DNA of 64,000 bases from Streptomyces violaceoruber (GTDB lineage: Bacteria > Actinomycetota > Actinomycetes > Streptomycetales > Streptomycetaceae): positions 124,001 to 188,000 of the forward strand of contig JODI01000003.1 of the NCBI GenBank assembly GCA_000720805.1. The letters are read 5' to 3'. The notes under the pieces are model-generated. The model searched no databases, was not told where the DNA came from, and saw only the letters and a list, made by a program, of their open reading frames with translations. Below, piece after piece: positions 51,381-60,600 of this stretch. The translations under genes and the position numbers were made by a program. Positions within the stretch are counted from its first letter, which is position 1; each line of letters opens with the position of its first letter.

Positions 51381-51810
51381 GGGGGGTGCCTCTATGTCTT
51401 TCGTCAAGCGAGGCGTGGGGTTCGGGGGTCATAGAAGGTGCCGTCGCGGAGCATCGCGAACAGCACGTTGATCCGTTGCCGGGCAGGGAGAAGTGCCTGG
51501 GTGTGGGTCTTTCCGCGGGCTCGGCATTTGTCGTAGTAGGTGCGGGAGACGGGGTCGTGCAGGGCGGCGAACGCGGACAGGAACATCGCGCGTTTCAGGA
51601 CGCGGTTGCCGCCGCGTGGTGCGTGTTCGCCGTGGATCGAGGTCCCGGACGACTTCGTGGTCGGGGCGAGGCCGGCGTAGGAGGCGAGGTGGGCGGCGGT
51701 GGGGAAGCTGGTGCCGTCGCCGACGGTGACCAGCAGGGTGGCGGCGGTCCTGACGCCGACGCCGGGCAGCGACGTCAGGACCTTCGAAAGACATCTCACG
51801 GCGCTAAGAG

Positions 51811-53043
51811 TCAAGCCGCGACCTCGACGAACGGTGCGAAGGCGCGTTGCTCGTCGAAGGGCACTCGGTGCTGCAGGCAGTGATAGAGCATCCCGAGCAT
51901 GCGGTTGAACAAGTTGCGCTGGGCGGCTGCGTGCCAGTCGCCGCGCTCCCGGCGACGCCGGTAGTGGGCGTTGGCGCCGGGCGAGACGGTGATGGCGGCG
52001 AAGGCCCACAGATAGCCGGCGTGGGTGAGTCGGTCGTTCTTGACGAACCGGCGCCCGACGTAGCGTTTCTTCCCTGATGCTCGGGTGACGGGGGCTGACC
52101 CGGCGTATGCCTTCAGCGCTCGGGCATCAGCGAACCGGCTGCGGTCGTCTCCGATCTCGGCAAGCACCCGGGCACCGAGCAGGGCGCCGAGGCCGGGAAA
52201 GCTCGTGATCACCTCAGCGTCCGGGTGCTGCTGAAAAGACGCCTCCACCGCCTCGGCGAGGTCGTCAGCGCCTTCGGCGGCGGCGTCGAGCTGGCGGAGG
52301 AGGGCGAGCATCTGCTTGCCCATGGCTTCTTCGACGAGCGGGGGCTGATGGGCGTACTCGGCTCGGAAGATGTCCTGGAGGCGCTTGGTCTCGGCTTCGG
52401 TGTAACGCTGACGGCCGCCGCGCTTGAGAGCTGCCCTGATCTGGGGTTTCGTGAGCTTCGCAGCCGCGGTCGGGGTAGGCGCGATGGCCAGGACAGCACG
52501 GGCTTCAGCGTGGGCGAGGCCGCCCTTGCGGCCGGTCACAAAGGCATCCAGGGCGGCGGGGTAGTACTCGCGCAGCAGCGAACGGAGCTGGTTGGCGATC
52601 TGCTGGCGATTCCACACGGCGTCCTGCTGGGCGCGGGCGAGCACGGCGACAGCCCGGGCGAGTTCGCTGTCGGCTGGCAGTGAGCGGTGCATGGGCATAT
52701 CGGTGCGCAGGATGTTGGCCAGCACGAGGGCGTCGCCGGGGTCGGACTTCTTGCGGGAGACGCCGTGCCGGTCGCGGTAGCGGGATGCGGCGAGTGGGTT
52801 GATTGCGAAAACTTGCCGTGCGCCGACCCGCAGGATCGCGACGAGCAGACCGCGGGAGGTCTCGATGGCCACCGGTATCGGCTCGGCCTCGGTGTCGCCG
52901 TGCTCAGCGAGCAGGTCCAACAGCTTGCGGTAGCCGGCCGCGTCATCAGTGATGCGGGCCTTGGCAAGCAGCTTCCCGGCCTCGTCGACCAGGGCCACGT
53001 CATGATGCTTCTCCGCCCAGTCGATCCCGCAGAACACCTTCAC
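51811..53043 (-). CDS. IS110-family transposase (intact)
   Basis: A 410-aa bridge-RNA-type recombinase. RuvC-like N-terminal domain with acidic residues in VFCGIDWAEKHHDVALVDEA, VAIETSRGLLVAIL and KSDPGDALVLANILRTD; C-terminal Tnp_20 domain with VITSFPGLGALLGARVLAEI and the catalytic Ser in KAYAGSAPVTRASGKKRYVG. It looks intact and probably functional. GTG 53043 (GAAGGGAGAAC leader) was chosen; longer readings extend into the noncoding flank. It differs in sequence from the transposase gene it interrupts. Confidence 0.93.
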   Translation of the reverse strand: MKVFCGIDWAEKHHDVALVDEAGKLLAKARITDDAAGYRKLLDLLAEHGDTEAEPIPVAIETSRGLLVAILRVGARQVFAINPLAASRYRDRHGVSRKKSDPGDALVLANILRTDMPMHRSLPADSELARAVAVLARAQQDAVWNRQQIANQLRSLLREYYPAALDAFVTGRKGGLAHAEARAVLAIAPTPTAAAKLTKPQIRAALKRGGRQRYTEAETKRLQDIFRAEYAHQPPLVEEAMGKQMLALLRQLDAAAEGADDLAEAVEASFQQHPDAEVITSFPGLGALLGARVLAEIGDDRSRFADARALKAYAGSAPVTRASGKKRYVGRRFVKNDRLTHAGYLWAFAAITVSPGANAHYRRRRERGDWHAAAQRNLFNRMLGMLYHCLQHRVPFDEQRAFAPFVEVAA

Positions 53044-53453
53044 GTTCTCCCTTCGGTCGGTTGTTTGCGCTGGTGACGAGCGCATGCGGGCCACGCGACG
53101 CTCTAATGCCAGGACTCGTCGGTCCGCCATCTCACAAGCCGTTCGTGGCACCAGCGCACCGCACGGGCCTCGGTCTCGCCCAGAGCTCGTTGGCTCGCGG
53201 AGACGAAGGGGAGGTCACCATGCCGTGGGCTCGCACCACGGGAATCAACGTGCCTCGCATGCAGGCGAGTTTCGTGGCGGCCGGAGGACGCCGGGCGCTG
53301 CCAGTCTTTCCATAGGCATCGCCGTGCCGAAGAGGGTTCGGAGTCAGCCCGGTGCCCACCAGGTCGTCACGAAACCCGCCGCGGAGACGGTGCCAGCCTT
53401 CAGACAGACCTCACCGGTCAGAAGGATCCGAGTCATCCGCCCCGCACTGCATT
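53044..53453 (-). ncRNA. candidate bridge RNA region of the inner IS110
   Basis: Some 410 noncoding bases between the transposase start and the element end. In IS110-group elements the bridge RNA that pairs with target and donor DNA is encoded here, on the transposase strand. I did not fold it; the exact RNA limits and its loops are not assigned. Confidence 0.45.
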
Positions 53454-54268
53454 AGAGGGTGGTCCTCCAGCAGGGCTGCGATCTGGGCTTCCGTCGCCCG
53501 GCGTTGTTCGTGGACGGCGCCGGGCGAGCGGGCCAGCGACGGGATGACGATGTCGAGGGTGCCGGTGCCGGGGACGACGACGGTCTGCTCGTCGAGCGCG
53601 TCGAAGACGTCGTCGATCAGCCGCGTGGCCATGCGCGGGGCCTTGGGCCGGATCACCTCGACGAGCCTGCGGCGTCCGGCCTTTCGCAGAGCGGCGGGGG
53701 ATCCATAGCGTTCGAGGAGCCAGGTGACGGCCTGGTGATCGAGTCGGGGGCCGAGGACGCGTTCCAGGGACGGGTGGAACTGGGTGAGCAGGCCGCGGAT
53801 CCGGTTGCTGGTGCGGGTGGCCTCGGCCGCGAGGTCCTGGTCGAAGCCGACGAGGACCGTGAGCTCGGCGGTGATCTCGTCGGTGAGTTCCAGCGAGCGC
53901 AGAGTGTGCGGCATGGTCCGGGCCGCGTCGGCGATCACGGCCGCGTCGCGGGCGTCGGTCTTCGCCTCGCCGGGGTAGAGATCGGCGATCCGCCGCATCG
54001 ACAGACCGGGCAGGTAGGCGACCTTGCAGTCAGCATCCCGGGCCACCGTCAGCGGCAGGGCACCGATCGAGGCGGGCTGGTCCACGATCACCAGGACAGT
54101 GCCGAACCTGGCCTTCAGTTTCTCGAAGACCTCCCGCAGCTTCGGCTCGGTGTTGGGCAGCTGCTTGTCGAAGACCTTCTTGCCGGCCGGGGTGAGTCCG
54201 TGGCCGTGGTGGTGGCTCTTGCCGACGTCCAGGCCGAGGAAGACGCCTATCTCGTCGTACTCGTTCAA

Positions 54269-54540
54269 ACCGTCCTCCCGAACGGGGTTGTGCGGTGCCG
54301 GCCTCGGCGTTGGCGTCGTGCGCGCATCCACGTTATGCAGACCTGCCGCCCGCAAGCGGCCGGGCATTGCGCCAGGCCAGGCGGTAGTCGGACCTCTCAT
54401 CAGCGTCTCCAACGGCGCCTCCCGGGCCCGGTGACACCACCCCCCAGGTCATCCGTTCGACAGGGGGGAACAGCCATGCCGGGCCCGGAGGCCAGCTGTC
54501 CTCTTGCAGGACCGCGAAGAAGATAACGGGGGGGCGGACT
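54269..54540 (-). other. 5' noncoding flank of the outer IS110
   Basis: About 270 bases upstream of the split transposase gene with no gene. It is expected to hold that element's end and its own bridge RNA. The outer border was not found; a G-rich run near 54528-54537 and a similar one at 51379-51387 are possible edges. Confidence 0.35.
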
Positions 54541-54705
54541 GCAACCAGGCCCGCCCGCATCAGTCGCTGGGCATGCAGGCCCCTCGTCTCGGCGTCATCT
54601 CTCCTGTGCTACTTCCCCGGTTGTTACCAGGTCGGAGTTGATCGTGTGGAGGGGGGCGGCTCGACGATTGCGCGGGAATGTTGGCCTACGGGGGGGCAGT
54701 TGGGA

Positions 54706-54721
54706 GTTGTGGGATCACAAC
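54706..54721 (+). promoter_or_regulatory. palindrome upstream of DUF3761 gene
   Basis: GTTGTGGGATCACAAC, six-base perfect arms around four bases, 84 bases before the GTG start. Possible operator of an unknown regulator. The rest of the 54541-54804 gap shows nothing else recognisable. Confidence 0.4.
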
Positions 54722-54804
54722 TGGGTTACCTTCTTCACCGATCCCTCACATCTGACGCACTGGTTAGGTAGTTTCACCGCTCACGTACTTAAGCAGGGGG
54801 TCCC

Positions 54805-55314
54805 GTGAGCAACTACCAGCCTCAACCGCCGTTCGGGCCTCCGCCGGGACCGCCGGCCACCCGTCCCGCACGGAAGTGGGCCCGCAAGCGCTTCGTACTG
54901 CCCGCCCTGGGCCTCGCGTTCGTCATCGGCGTGGGCAGCGCCGGCGCAGACGGCCAGAACCCGAACGCGACGAAGACGGCGGTCAGCGACAAGGCGCAGC
55001 CGACGGTCACGGCCACGGTCACCGCGACAGCCACGGCGACGGAGACCGCGAAGCCGAAGCCTGCGCCGACAGTGACGGAAACAGTCAAGGTGAAGGTGAC
55101 CGTCACCGCGCACGCTGCTGCCACGGGGTCGGGAACGGCCGGTAGTTCCACGTCCGGCGGAGTGTCGTCCAGCGGCGGATCCAGCTCGTCGGGTGGCTCC
55201 AGCTCTGCGGGCGGCGGTGCGACGGCCATGTGTAATGACGGTACGTACTCCTACGCCGCTCACCATCAGGGAGCCTGCTCGCATCACGGTGGTGTGGCTG
55301 TCTTCTACCGGTAG
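54805..55314 (+). CDS. membrane-anchored or secreted DUF3761 protein
   Basis: A 169-aa protein. A Pro-rich cytoplasmic N-terminus (PQPPFGPPPGPPATRPARKW) precedes one span (about 31-47, FVLPALGLAFVIGVGSAGA). Outside there is a Thr/Val/Ala/Lys low-complexity stretch, a Ser/Gly linker, and the C-terminal DUF3761 domain, CNDGTYSYAAHHQGACSHHG, then GVAVFYR. DUF3761 has conserved Cys and His residues and no known function. GTG 54805 has AGGGGG 5 nt before it. It is the last normal chromosomal gene before the tRNA-bounded island. Confidence 0.85.
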   Translation: MSNYQPQPPFGPPPGPPATRPARKWARKRFVLPALGLAFVIGVGSAGADGQNPNATKTAVSDKAQPTVTATVTATATATETAKPKPAPTVTETVKVKVTVTAHAAATGSGTAGSSTSGGVSSSGGSSSSGGSSSAGGGATAMCNDGTYSYAAHHQGACSHHGGVAVFYR

Positions 55315-55649
55315 TCAACGCCTTACAGAGTCGGTGCGTCAGCTGGTTGTGTGAGTACGGGACCGCTTGCCTCGCTGAATCGGGAGGCCGGTCTCGCCTC
55401 ATCGGGACCTGTCGACCCGCACGGCGAGTCAGGGCGCACGGCCGCCCCGTCCCGGTATAAGCGTGGGCGGGGCGGAACCACGCGACAGGTGCGGCTATGG
55501 CAATCAGGCTTGGCCTGCAAAGGGCCAAGGCGCAAGGTCGTCGCACTCGTGGGGTGTCACCTGCGGGACTGCTCCAAGATGCAGTCCACGCCTCGTCCAC
55601 ACACCCCGACATGCGCCCGCTCCGAGCGGCACACGCCTGCACATACGCG
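55315..55649. other. no gene recognised
   Basis: About 335 bases with open frames in several directions but no recognisable protein, and none with a good ribosome binding site. A G/C-rich inverted stretch (CCCCGTCCC ... GGGCGGGGCGG) lies near 55446-55475. Function unknown. Confidence 0.35.
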
Positions 55650-55689
55650 AAGACCCCGGCTTCAGCGTTTCCGCTGACGACGGGGTCTT
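55650..55689 (-). terminator. terminator of the left tRNA-Arg
   Basis: Stem AAGACCCCG ... CGGGGTCTT (55650-55658, 55681-55689) with an inner CAGCG/CGCTG pair. It lies 16 bases past the tRNA 3' end on the minus strand, where a tRNA terminator is expected, and ends in AA/TT on either side. Confidence 0.7.
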
Positions 55690-55705
55690 TGGGCACCTGA
55701 TCCAA

Positions 55706-55752
55706 GGTGCACCCGGCAGGATTCGAACCTGCGCACACGGCTCCGGAGGCCG
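55706..55752 (-). pseudogene. 3' half of tRNA-Arg(CCG), probable attachment-site relic
   Basis: Read on the minus strand, from the anticodon stem CGGC with loop CTCCGGA (anticodon CCG), through a variable loop, the T-arm GCAGGTTCGAATCCTGC and the acceptor 3' strand GGTGCAC to C. The 5' half is missing: the preceding sequence has no D-arm or matching acceptor strand. Such 3' fragments form where elements integrate in tRNA 3' ends. The fragment points leftward, so the inserted DNA is on its right side. Confidence 0.8.
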
Positions 55753-55882
55753 CTTGGGTTCCAATCAACAGTGCTGGTTAAGGCAGTGTGAGCCAGTATC
55801 GGCTGTCACCTCGTCCACGGATAGTCCACTGGATCAGACCTCACTCTGGGGAGCGACCTTGGCCTCTCGGCGCCAGCTCTCA

Positions 55883-57124
55883 TTAGAACGGAAGGTCCGC
55901 TCGGCCATATCCCCAGTCCTCCTCCAACTCCATGTCAAGGGCCCCCAGACGCATGGGAAAGTGCGTCTGGGCGGCTCTGACCAGCCAGTCGTAGGTGCGG
56001 ATCTGAATGTCCTCCGTCTCCGCGTACTGACTTCGCATGACACCGGTTCCCCCTACCGTGTCTTCCCGCCCGATAATGATCAATCCCGGAGGCCGGGTGC
56101 GGATGCCGGGCAACCCGAGTCCTCCCTGGTCGACGCTCTTCTGCGCGTTATCGAGGTTGTTGGCAAGCCACTCGCGCCAATCTCTGATCTGCTGGATGGC
56201 CTTGCGTAGGGTCTCCGATGCCTGGCGGCCATCCTTGAGGGTCAACTCTGCAGTGGGGCGCTCAAGCTCTACCAATAACCAGCGCATGCCCAAAGAGGTC
56301 TGACTGCCGATAAAGAAGTCGGCTACGTACGGCGTGCCGACCTGAGTCTGAGGTCGCACATACGTGCCGTGATTTCCTCGAACCAAGTGTCCAAGGATTT
56401 CCGGGTGCTGCTCCAGCACGATCTGCATGGGGCGTTCGTGCCGCTGACGGTCACCGCCATCTGCCTTTTCCAAAGCGGCGACTAGCGCCATCTGGGCCGC
56501 CAGCGAGGGCTCGCCTTGGACCTTCCATTTTTCCAAAGCAGCCAACTGCGCGCCACCGAGAAATTCTGGAGTAGAACGCCGGGCCGCCCCCTCCTGCTGG
56601 GCCCGGTAGACCGCTGCCCCGTGATCGGTATCAGAGATCCGGATGATCCGGAGGATCTCGTGTGGCCAGGCTCGCTGGCCGGGACCGCCGCGGAAATTTA
56701 GCCGCCCTGAGATGCCGATGGACGAGATGATGTAAGAGAGATTCTTTCCCGACTTCCCGATGATGACGACGTCACCACGCGCCGGGGTCCACTTTTCTAG
56801 GTACTCACTGGCCCGTTTCGCGTGCATCGCCTCAAGCCACCCGTTGAGAAGATCGCGATCACGAACGTCGACGGGGAAGGCGACACCGGTTTCCGCCGCG
56901 ACTGTACGCAGTAGCTCGATCTCGCTGTCTGTAGCCTCCTGAGCTCGAGGCAGGTCCAGTGGCTTGCGCAACCAGGCTCGGAGCAGAGCCGCAGCTACCG
57001 GCGCTGGGACATCTTCACCAAGACCTGAGGCGATCAACCCTGCTAGCCGGCTCTGCTCATCGCTAGGACCAAGCCACTTCCTACGGAGGCGGGTCGCTAC
57101 CGTTTCCCATTCTGCTGTAGCCAT
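55883..57124 (-). CDS. Shedu-like anti-phage nuclease (DUF4263)
   Basis: A 413-aa protein. The C-terminal part (about 225-400) is a DUF4263 (SduA) PD-(D/E)xK domain: IVLEQHPEILGHLVRGNHGT, VGTPYVADFFIGSQ with the catalytic Asp, WLLVELERPTAELTLKDG with the Glu-x-Glu, followed by the long helix EWLANNLDNAQKSVD and PGLIIIGREDTVGG. The N-terminal 220 residues (start MATAEWETVATRLRRKWLGP) are not assigned to a known domain; EYLEKWTPARGDVVIIGKSG looks like a small beta domain. Shedu is a single-gene anti-phage system. It is divergent from the restriction genes across 520 bases. Confidence 0.82.
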   Translation of the reverse strand: MATAEWETVATRLRRKWLGPSDEQSRLAGLIASGLGEDVPAPVAAALLRAWLRKPLDLPRAQEATDSEIELLRTVAAETGVAFPVDVRDRDLLNGWLEAMHAKRASEYLEKWTPARGDVVIIGKSGKNLSYIISSIGISGRLNFRGGPGQRAWPHEILRIIRISDTDHGAAVYRAQQEGAARRSTPEFLGGAQLAALEKWKVQGEPSLAAQMALVAALEKADGGDRQRHERPMQIVLEQHPEILGHLVRGNHGTYVRPQTQVGTPYVADFFIGSQTSLGMRWLLVELERPTAELTLKDGRQASETLRKAIQQIRDWREWLANNLDNAQKSVDQGGLGLPGIRTRPPGLIIIGREDTVGGTGVMRSQYAETEDIQIRTYDWLVRAAQTHFPMRLGALDMELEEDWGYGRADLPF

Positions 57125-57646
57125 GACGGGTCCTCGTACGAATCCGGGTGGTGCAGCGCGTTGCTCTCGGTACCCCTGTGAGCTTGCTGCGCCGGTCTCC
57201 TGGCTCGGTCAGCAGAAGGCTCTCATGTGTGCGCCCACTCCTGGGCCCGATCGGACCAAGCTGAGTGTGGTGAAGGCCCACCCGACGGGGTCCGCCTGGC
57301 CACCCTGCAACGTGGGAGAACGTTCGTCGCACAGACGACGTGCTGCTCAGAGCCTCTGGGGGGAACAGCTGACGGGATGAGGGGCTGGAGGTACGGACGG
57401 GTTGTTCGCCCAGATGTCGTCTCCGTAGGGCGCTGCCATACCTGACAAAATCGCTGGTCACAGCGATGCGCGCCGTTGCAGTAACCGACCCTGTCCACGG
57501 AGTGGTCCAAGGACTGCAGGCGCTGTGCTGAGGTGCCTGTGCCAGGTGGGGTTGAGGCTGAGCGAGAGATGCGCCCCGAAAGTTCTCCTGTCTCACTATG
57601 ATCTGTTCTCCGTGGACGAGGCACTTCACCGAGGGGAGGGGAGCGG
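57125..57646. promoter_or_regulatory. divergent region between Shedu-like and restriction genes
   Basis: No gene supported in 522 bases. TATGAT at 57597-57602 would be a good -10 for the restriction operon, 45 bases before its ATG; no matching -35 was found. No clear operator palindrome was found. Confidence 0.4.
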
Positions 57647-60600
57647 ATGACGGATACGGCCAGCGGGTCGGTCGAGGCACTCGCCAACCCGATCATTAAC
57701 ACGCCGTACGACATCCCGAGCCGCCACTTCGAGCTCGGGCCTAAGGGGCCTACGGGTGTGATCGTGGAGCGCCGCCGTCCCAGTGAGTCGTTCATCCCTG
57801 TGGCTCCGGTGCGCAAGGGGCGCAAGAAGGGCATTGACAACTCGATCCAGGAAGCCATCGCGCTCACCCACGAGCAGGTCGTCCCCAACACCCTTATCGA
57901 CGAGCTGCGCCGGGAGGTTGCACTCTGGCGGGCCCGGAACTACGACGGCGTCACCCCGACTACTCGGAAGCTGCTCTTGCATTGGTCTGACCCTAACCGG
58001 GACAATAGGGTGCTCTTTGCTCAGCGTGAGGCTGCGGAGACAGCGATCTTCCTGGCTGAGGTGAGTGGCCGGAAGACGGCTTACGGCACGATTCGTGATT
58101 GGCGTGGCGAGCTGGCGGAGCGCAACGAGGAACACAACGCTGGCCTTCCGCGGATCGCTCTCAAGATGGCAACCGGCTCGGGCAAGACTGTGGTCATGGC
58201 GATGCTGATCGCCTGGCATACGCTGAATAAGGTTGCGAGCCCGCGTGACCCGCGGTTCGTGAAGCGATTTCTTGTTGTCGCACCCGGCATCACTATCCGA
58301 GATCGGCTGCGGGTGTTGCAGCCCAACGACCCGGGCAATTACTACGACCTCCGTGACCTTGTGCCGGCCGACCTCAAGGGGCAGCTCGGGAAGGCGCAGA
58401 TCCTCGTTGCGAACTACCACGCGTTTCTACTGAAGGACTCTCGGGAGATCAAGGCTGTTACCAAGACCACCCGTCAAATCCTGCTGGCCGGGAAGAGGGA
58501 AGACCCGTTCAAGGAGACCGAGGGTGCGATGGTCTCACGCGTCCTACGCGGCTGGAGCGTCGGCAGCGGTAAAAAACAGAGTGACATCCTAGTCATCAAC
58601 GACGAGGCACATCACTGCTACCAGGACAAGCCAATCACCATCGAGGGTGAGGAAGCAGACGCTGAGGCAAACGATCGCAATGCCGACGCCCGCGTCTGGT
58701 TCAGGGGACTGCAGGCAATCGCCCGCAAGGTTGGCGTGAAGGCGATCTACGATCTCTCGGCCACGCCCTTCTATCTCTCCGGGTCCGGTTACAAGGAAGG
58801 CTTTATCTTTCCTTGGGTAGTCAGCGACTTCTCGCTGATGGACGCCATAGAGTGCGGGATCGTAAAGGTGCCGCGGATCCCGGTCGACGATGACGCGGCT
58901 CACGAAGCAGTCACTTACCTGAACCTCTGGGAATCCGTCGGCAAATTGCTCCCCAAGCGTCGACGCAAGGACCTCGACGCCGGCAGTTGGGTTCCCCCCG
59001 ACGAAATGGTCGGTGCCTTGTACAGCCTGTACAGGTCCTATCAGACTGCATTCGAGCACTGGGAGACTGAGCTGCAGCCTCTCGGTGAGACGCCGCCGGT
59101 CTTCATCGTCGTATGCCCCAACACTGCGGTTTCCAAGTTGGTCCATGACTGGATCGCAGGCTGGGATCACACACCCGGTAACTTGACCTTGTTCAGCAAT
59201 GTCGTCGACGGCGAGCCATTGGACCGACCGCGCACCATCCTCGTTGACTCTGCCGAGTTGGAGTCGGGCCGTGCGATGAAGCCGGAATTCAAGGATGCGG
59301 CAGCAACAGAGATCGAGGCGTTCAAGGCCGAGCTCCGGCTGCGCAACCCCGGGACGGACGTTGATGTCACCGATGAGGACCTGCTCCGCGAGGTGATGAA
59401 CACCGTTGGCAAGCCCGGGCACCTGGGGGAGCACGTCCGCTGTGTCGTCTCCGTCGCGATGCTCACCGAAGGCTGGGACGCCAACACAGTCACCCACATC
59501 CTCGGCATCCGTGCGTTCCGCAGTCAGCTGCTCTGTGAGCAGGTCGTCGGCCGCGGCCTACGGCGTCGTTCCTACGACGTGAATGAGCAGGGCTTCTTCG
59601 AAGCGGAGTATGCGTCGGTTTATGGAGTGCCGTTCGCGTTCATCCCCACTGACCGCCCGCAGATGAACCCCAACCCTCCGCGCCCAACGACGCTGGTCCG
59701 CACCGTTGAGGGCCGCGGTCACCTGCGGATCGCGTTCCCCAAACTCACTGGCTACCGGCTGGAGGTCCCTGACGCCGGGTTGTGCCTGGCGGACGATCTT
59801 GAGCCGTTCGTGGTAGGGCCCGACACCATCCCAACCTGGACCGAGGCCGCGCCGATAGTGGGAGACAGCGAGGTGATCGAGGATGCACCGGAAACCCAGC
59901 GTCCGCAGACCGTGGCGTACTGGCTCGCCAGGCGATTGCTCACCACGCACCTTCGGACGGAGAAGGATGTCGGCGATAACCGGCCGTGGCTGTTCCCGGA
60001 ACTAGTTCAAGTGTGCAGGGATTGGATAGACCGAGCAGTGACGGTTGAGCACGGCTTCGACCTCGGCTTCCTGATTCGCTATGTCCAGTGGCAAGCCCGA
60101 GCCGCAGACGCGGTCTACGCTGCGGTGATGCGACAGGAGGAGAACCGTCGGGCTCGGCTGCGACCAATCCTGCGCCCGTTCGACCCCGTCGGCTCGACCG
60201 GGAACGTCTCCTTCCATACACGCAAGGTTGCTCTTGTCGCGGACCAGGACCGTTGCGAAATCAGTCACGTCGTCCTCGACGGGCCCGAAGGCAACACCTG
60301 GGAACAGCTATTGATGGCTTATGCCGAGAAGCACCGCGACGTGTTGGCATACGTCAAAAACGACCACCTCGGCTTCGAGATCCCTTACGTCCACGAGGGC
60401 ACCCGACACAACTACGTGCCGGACTTCCTGATCAAGCTGCGGACCGAGCCCGACGACGTCGAGCGCACGCTCATCGTCGAGGTCTCAGGAGGGCAAAAGC
60501 GGCTGCATCTGCCGGGTCTGACAGACATGAAACGGGTGGCGGCGCGCGACACCTGGTGCGTCGCCGTCAACAACCACGGTGGCTTTGGCCGCTGGGGCTA

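Larger units (their letters stand above)
51791..53453 (-). mobile_element. complete IS110-family element inserted in another IS110
   Basis: A 1663-bp element with transposase on the minus strand, 20 bases of 3' flank and 410 bases of 5' flank. AG (CT on the transposase strand) is present at both junctions (51789-51790 and 53454-53455), while the target had it once. This matches the CT core of IS110/IS621-type recombination rather than an ordinary target duplication. No terminal inverted repeats are seen, as expected for the IS110 group. Confidence 0.85.
51404..54268 (-). pseudogene. IS110-family transposase gene split by a second IS110 element
   Basis: The N-terminal part lies at about 53454-54268 and the C-terminal part at 51404-51788. 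The N-part has the DEDD RuvC-like fold: VFLGLDVGKSHHHGHGLTPA, VIVDQPASIG, KTDARDAAVIADAARTM. It breaks after QIAALLEDHPL. The C-part resumes with SKVLTSLPGVGVRTAATLLV and has the Tnp_20 domain, SYAGLAPTTKSSGTSIHGEH. Joining the parts gives exactly 1200 nt (400 codons), the normal IS110 length, in frame through HPL-SKVL. TTG 54268 has GGGAGG 5 nt upstream. It is inactivated by the insertion. Confidence 0.85.

Noticed and set aside
55351..55700. Short plus-strand frames just left of the tRNA-Arg fragment
   Set aside because: Composition and lack of a ribosome binding site do not support a gene; no known family.
57081..57680. 200-codon minus-strand frame between the Shedu-like and Res genes
   Set aside because: It overlaps both neighbouring gene starts, has low-complexity Ser/Arg/Pro composition and no ribosome binding site.
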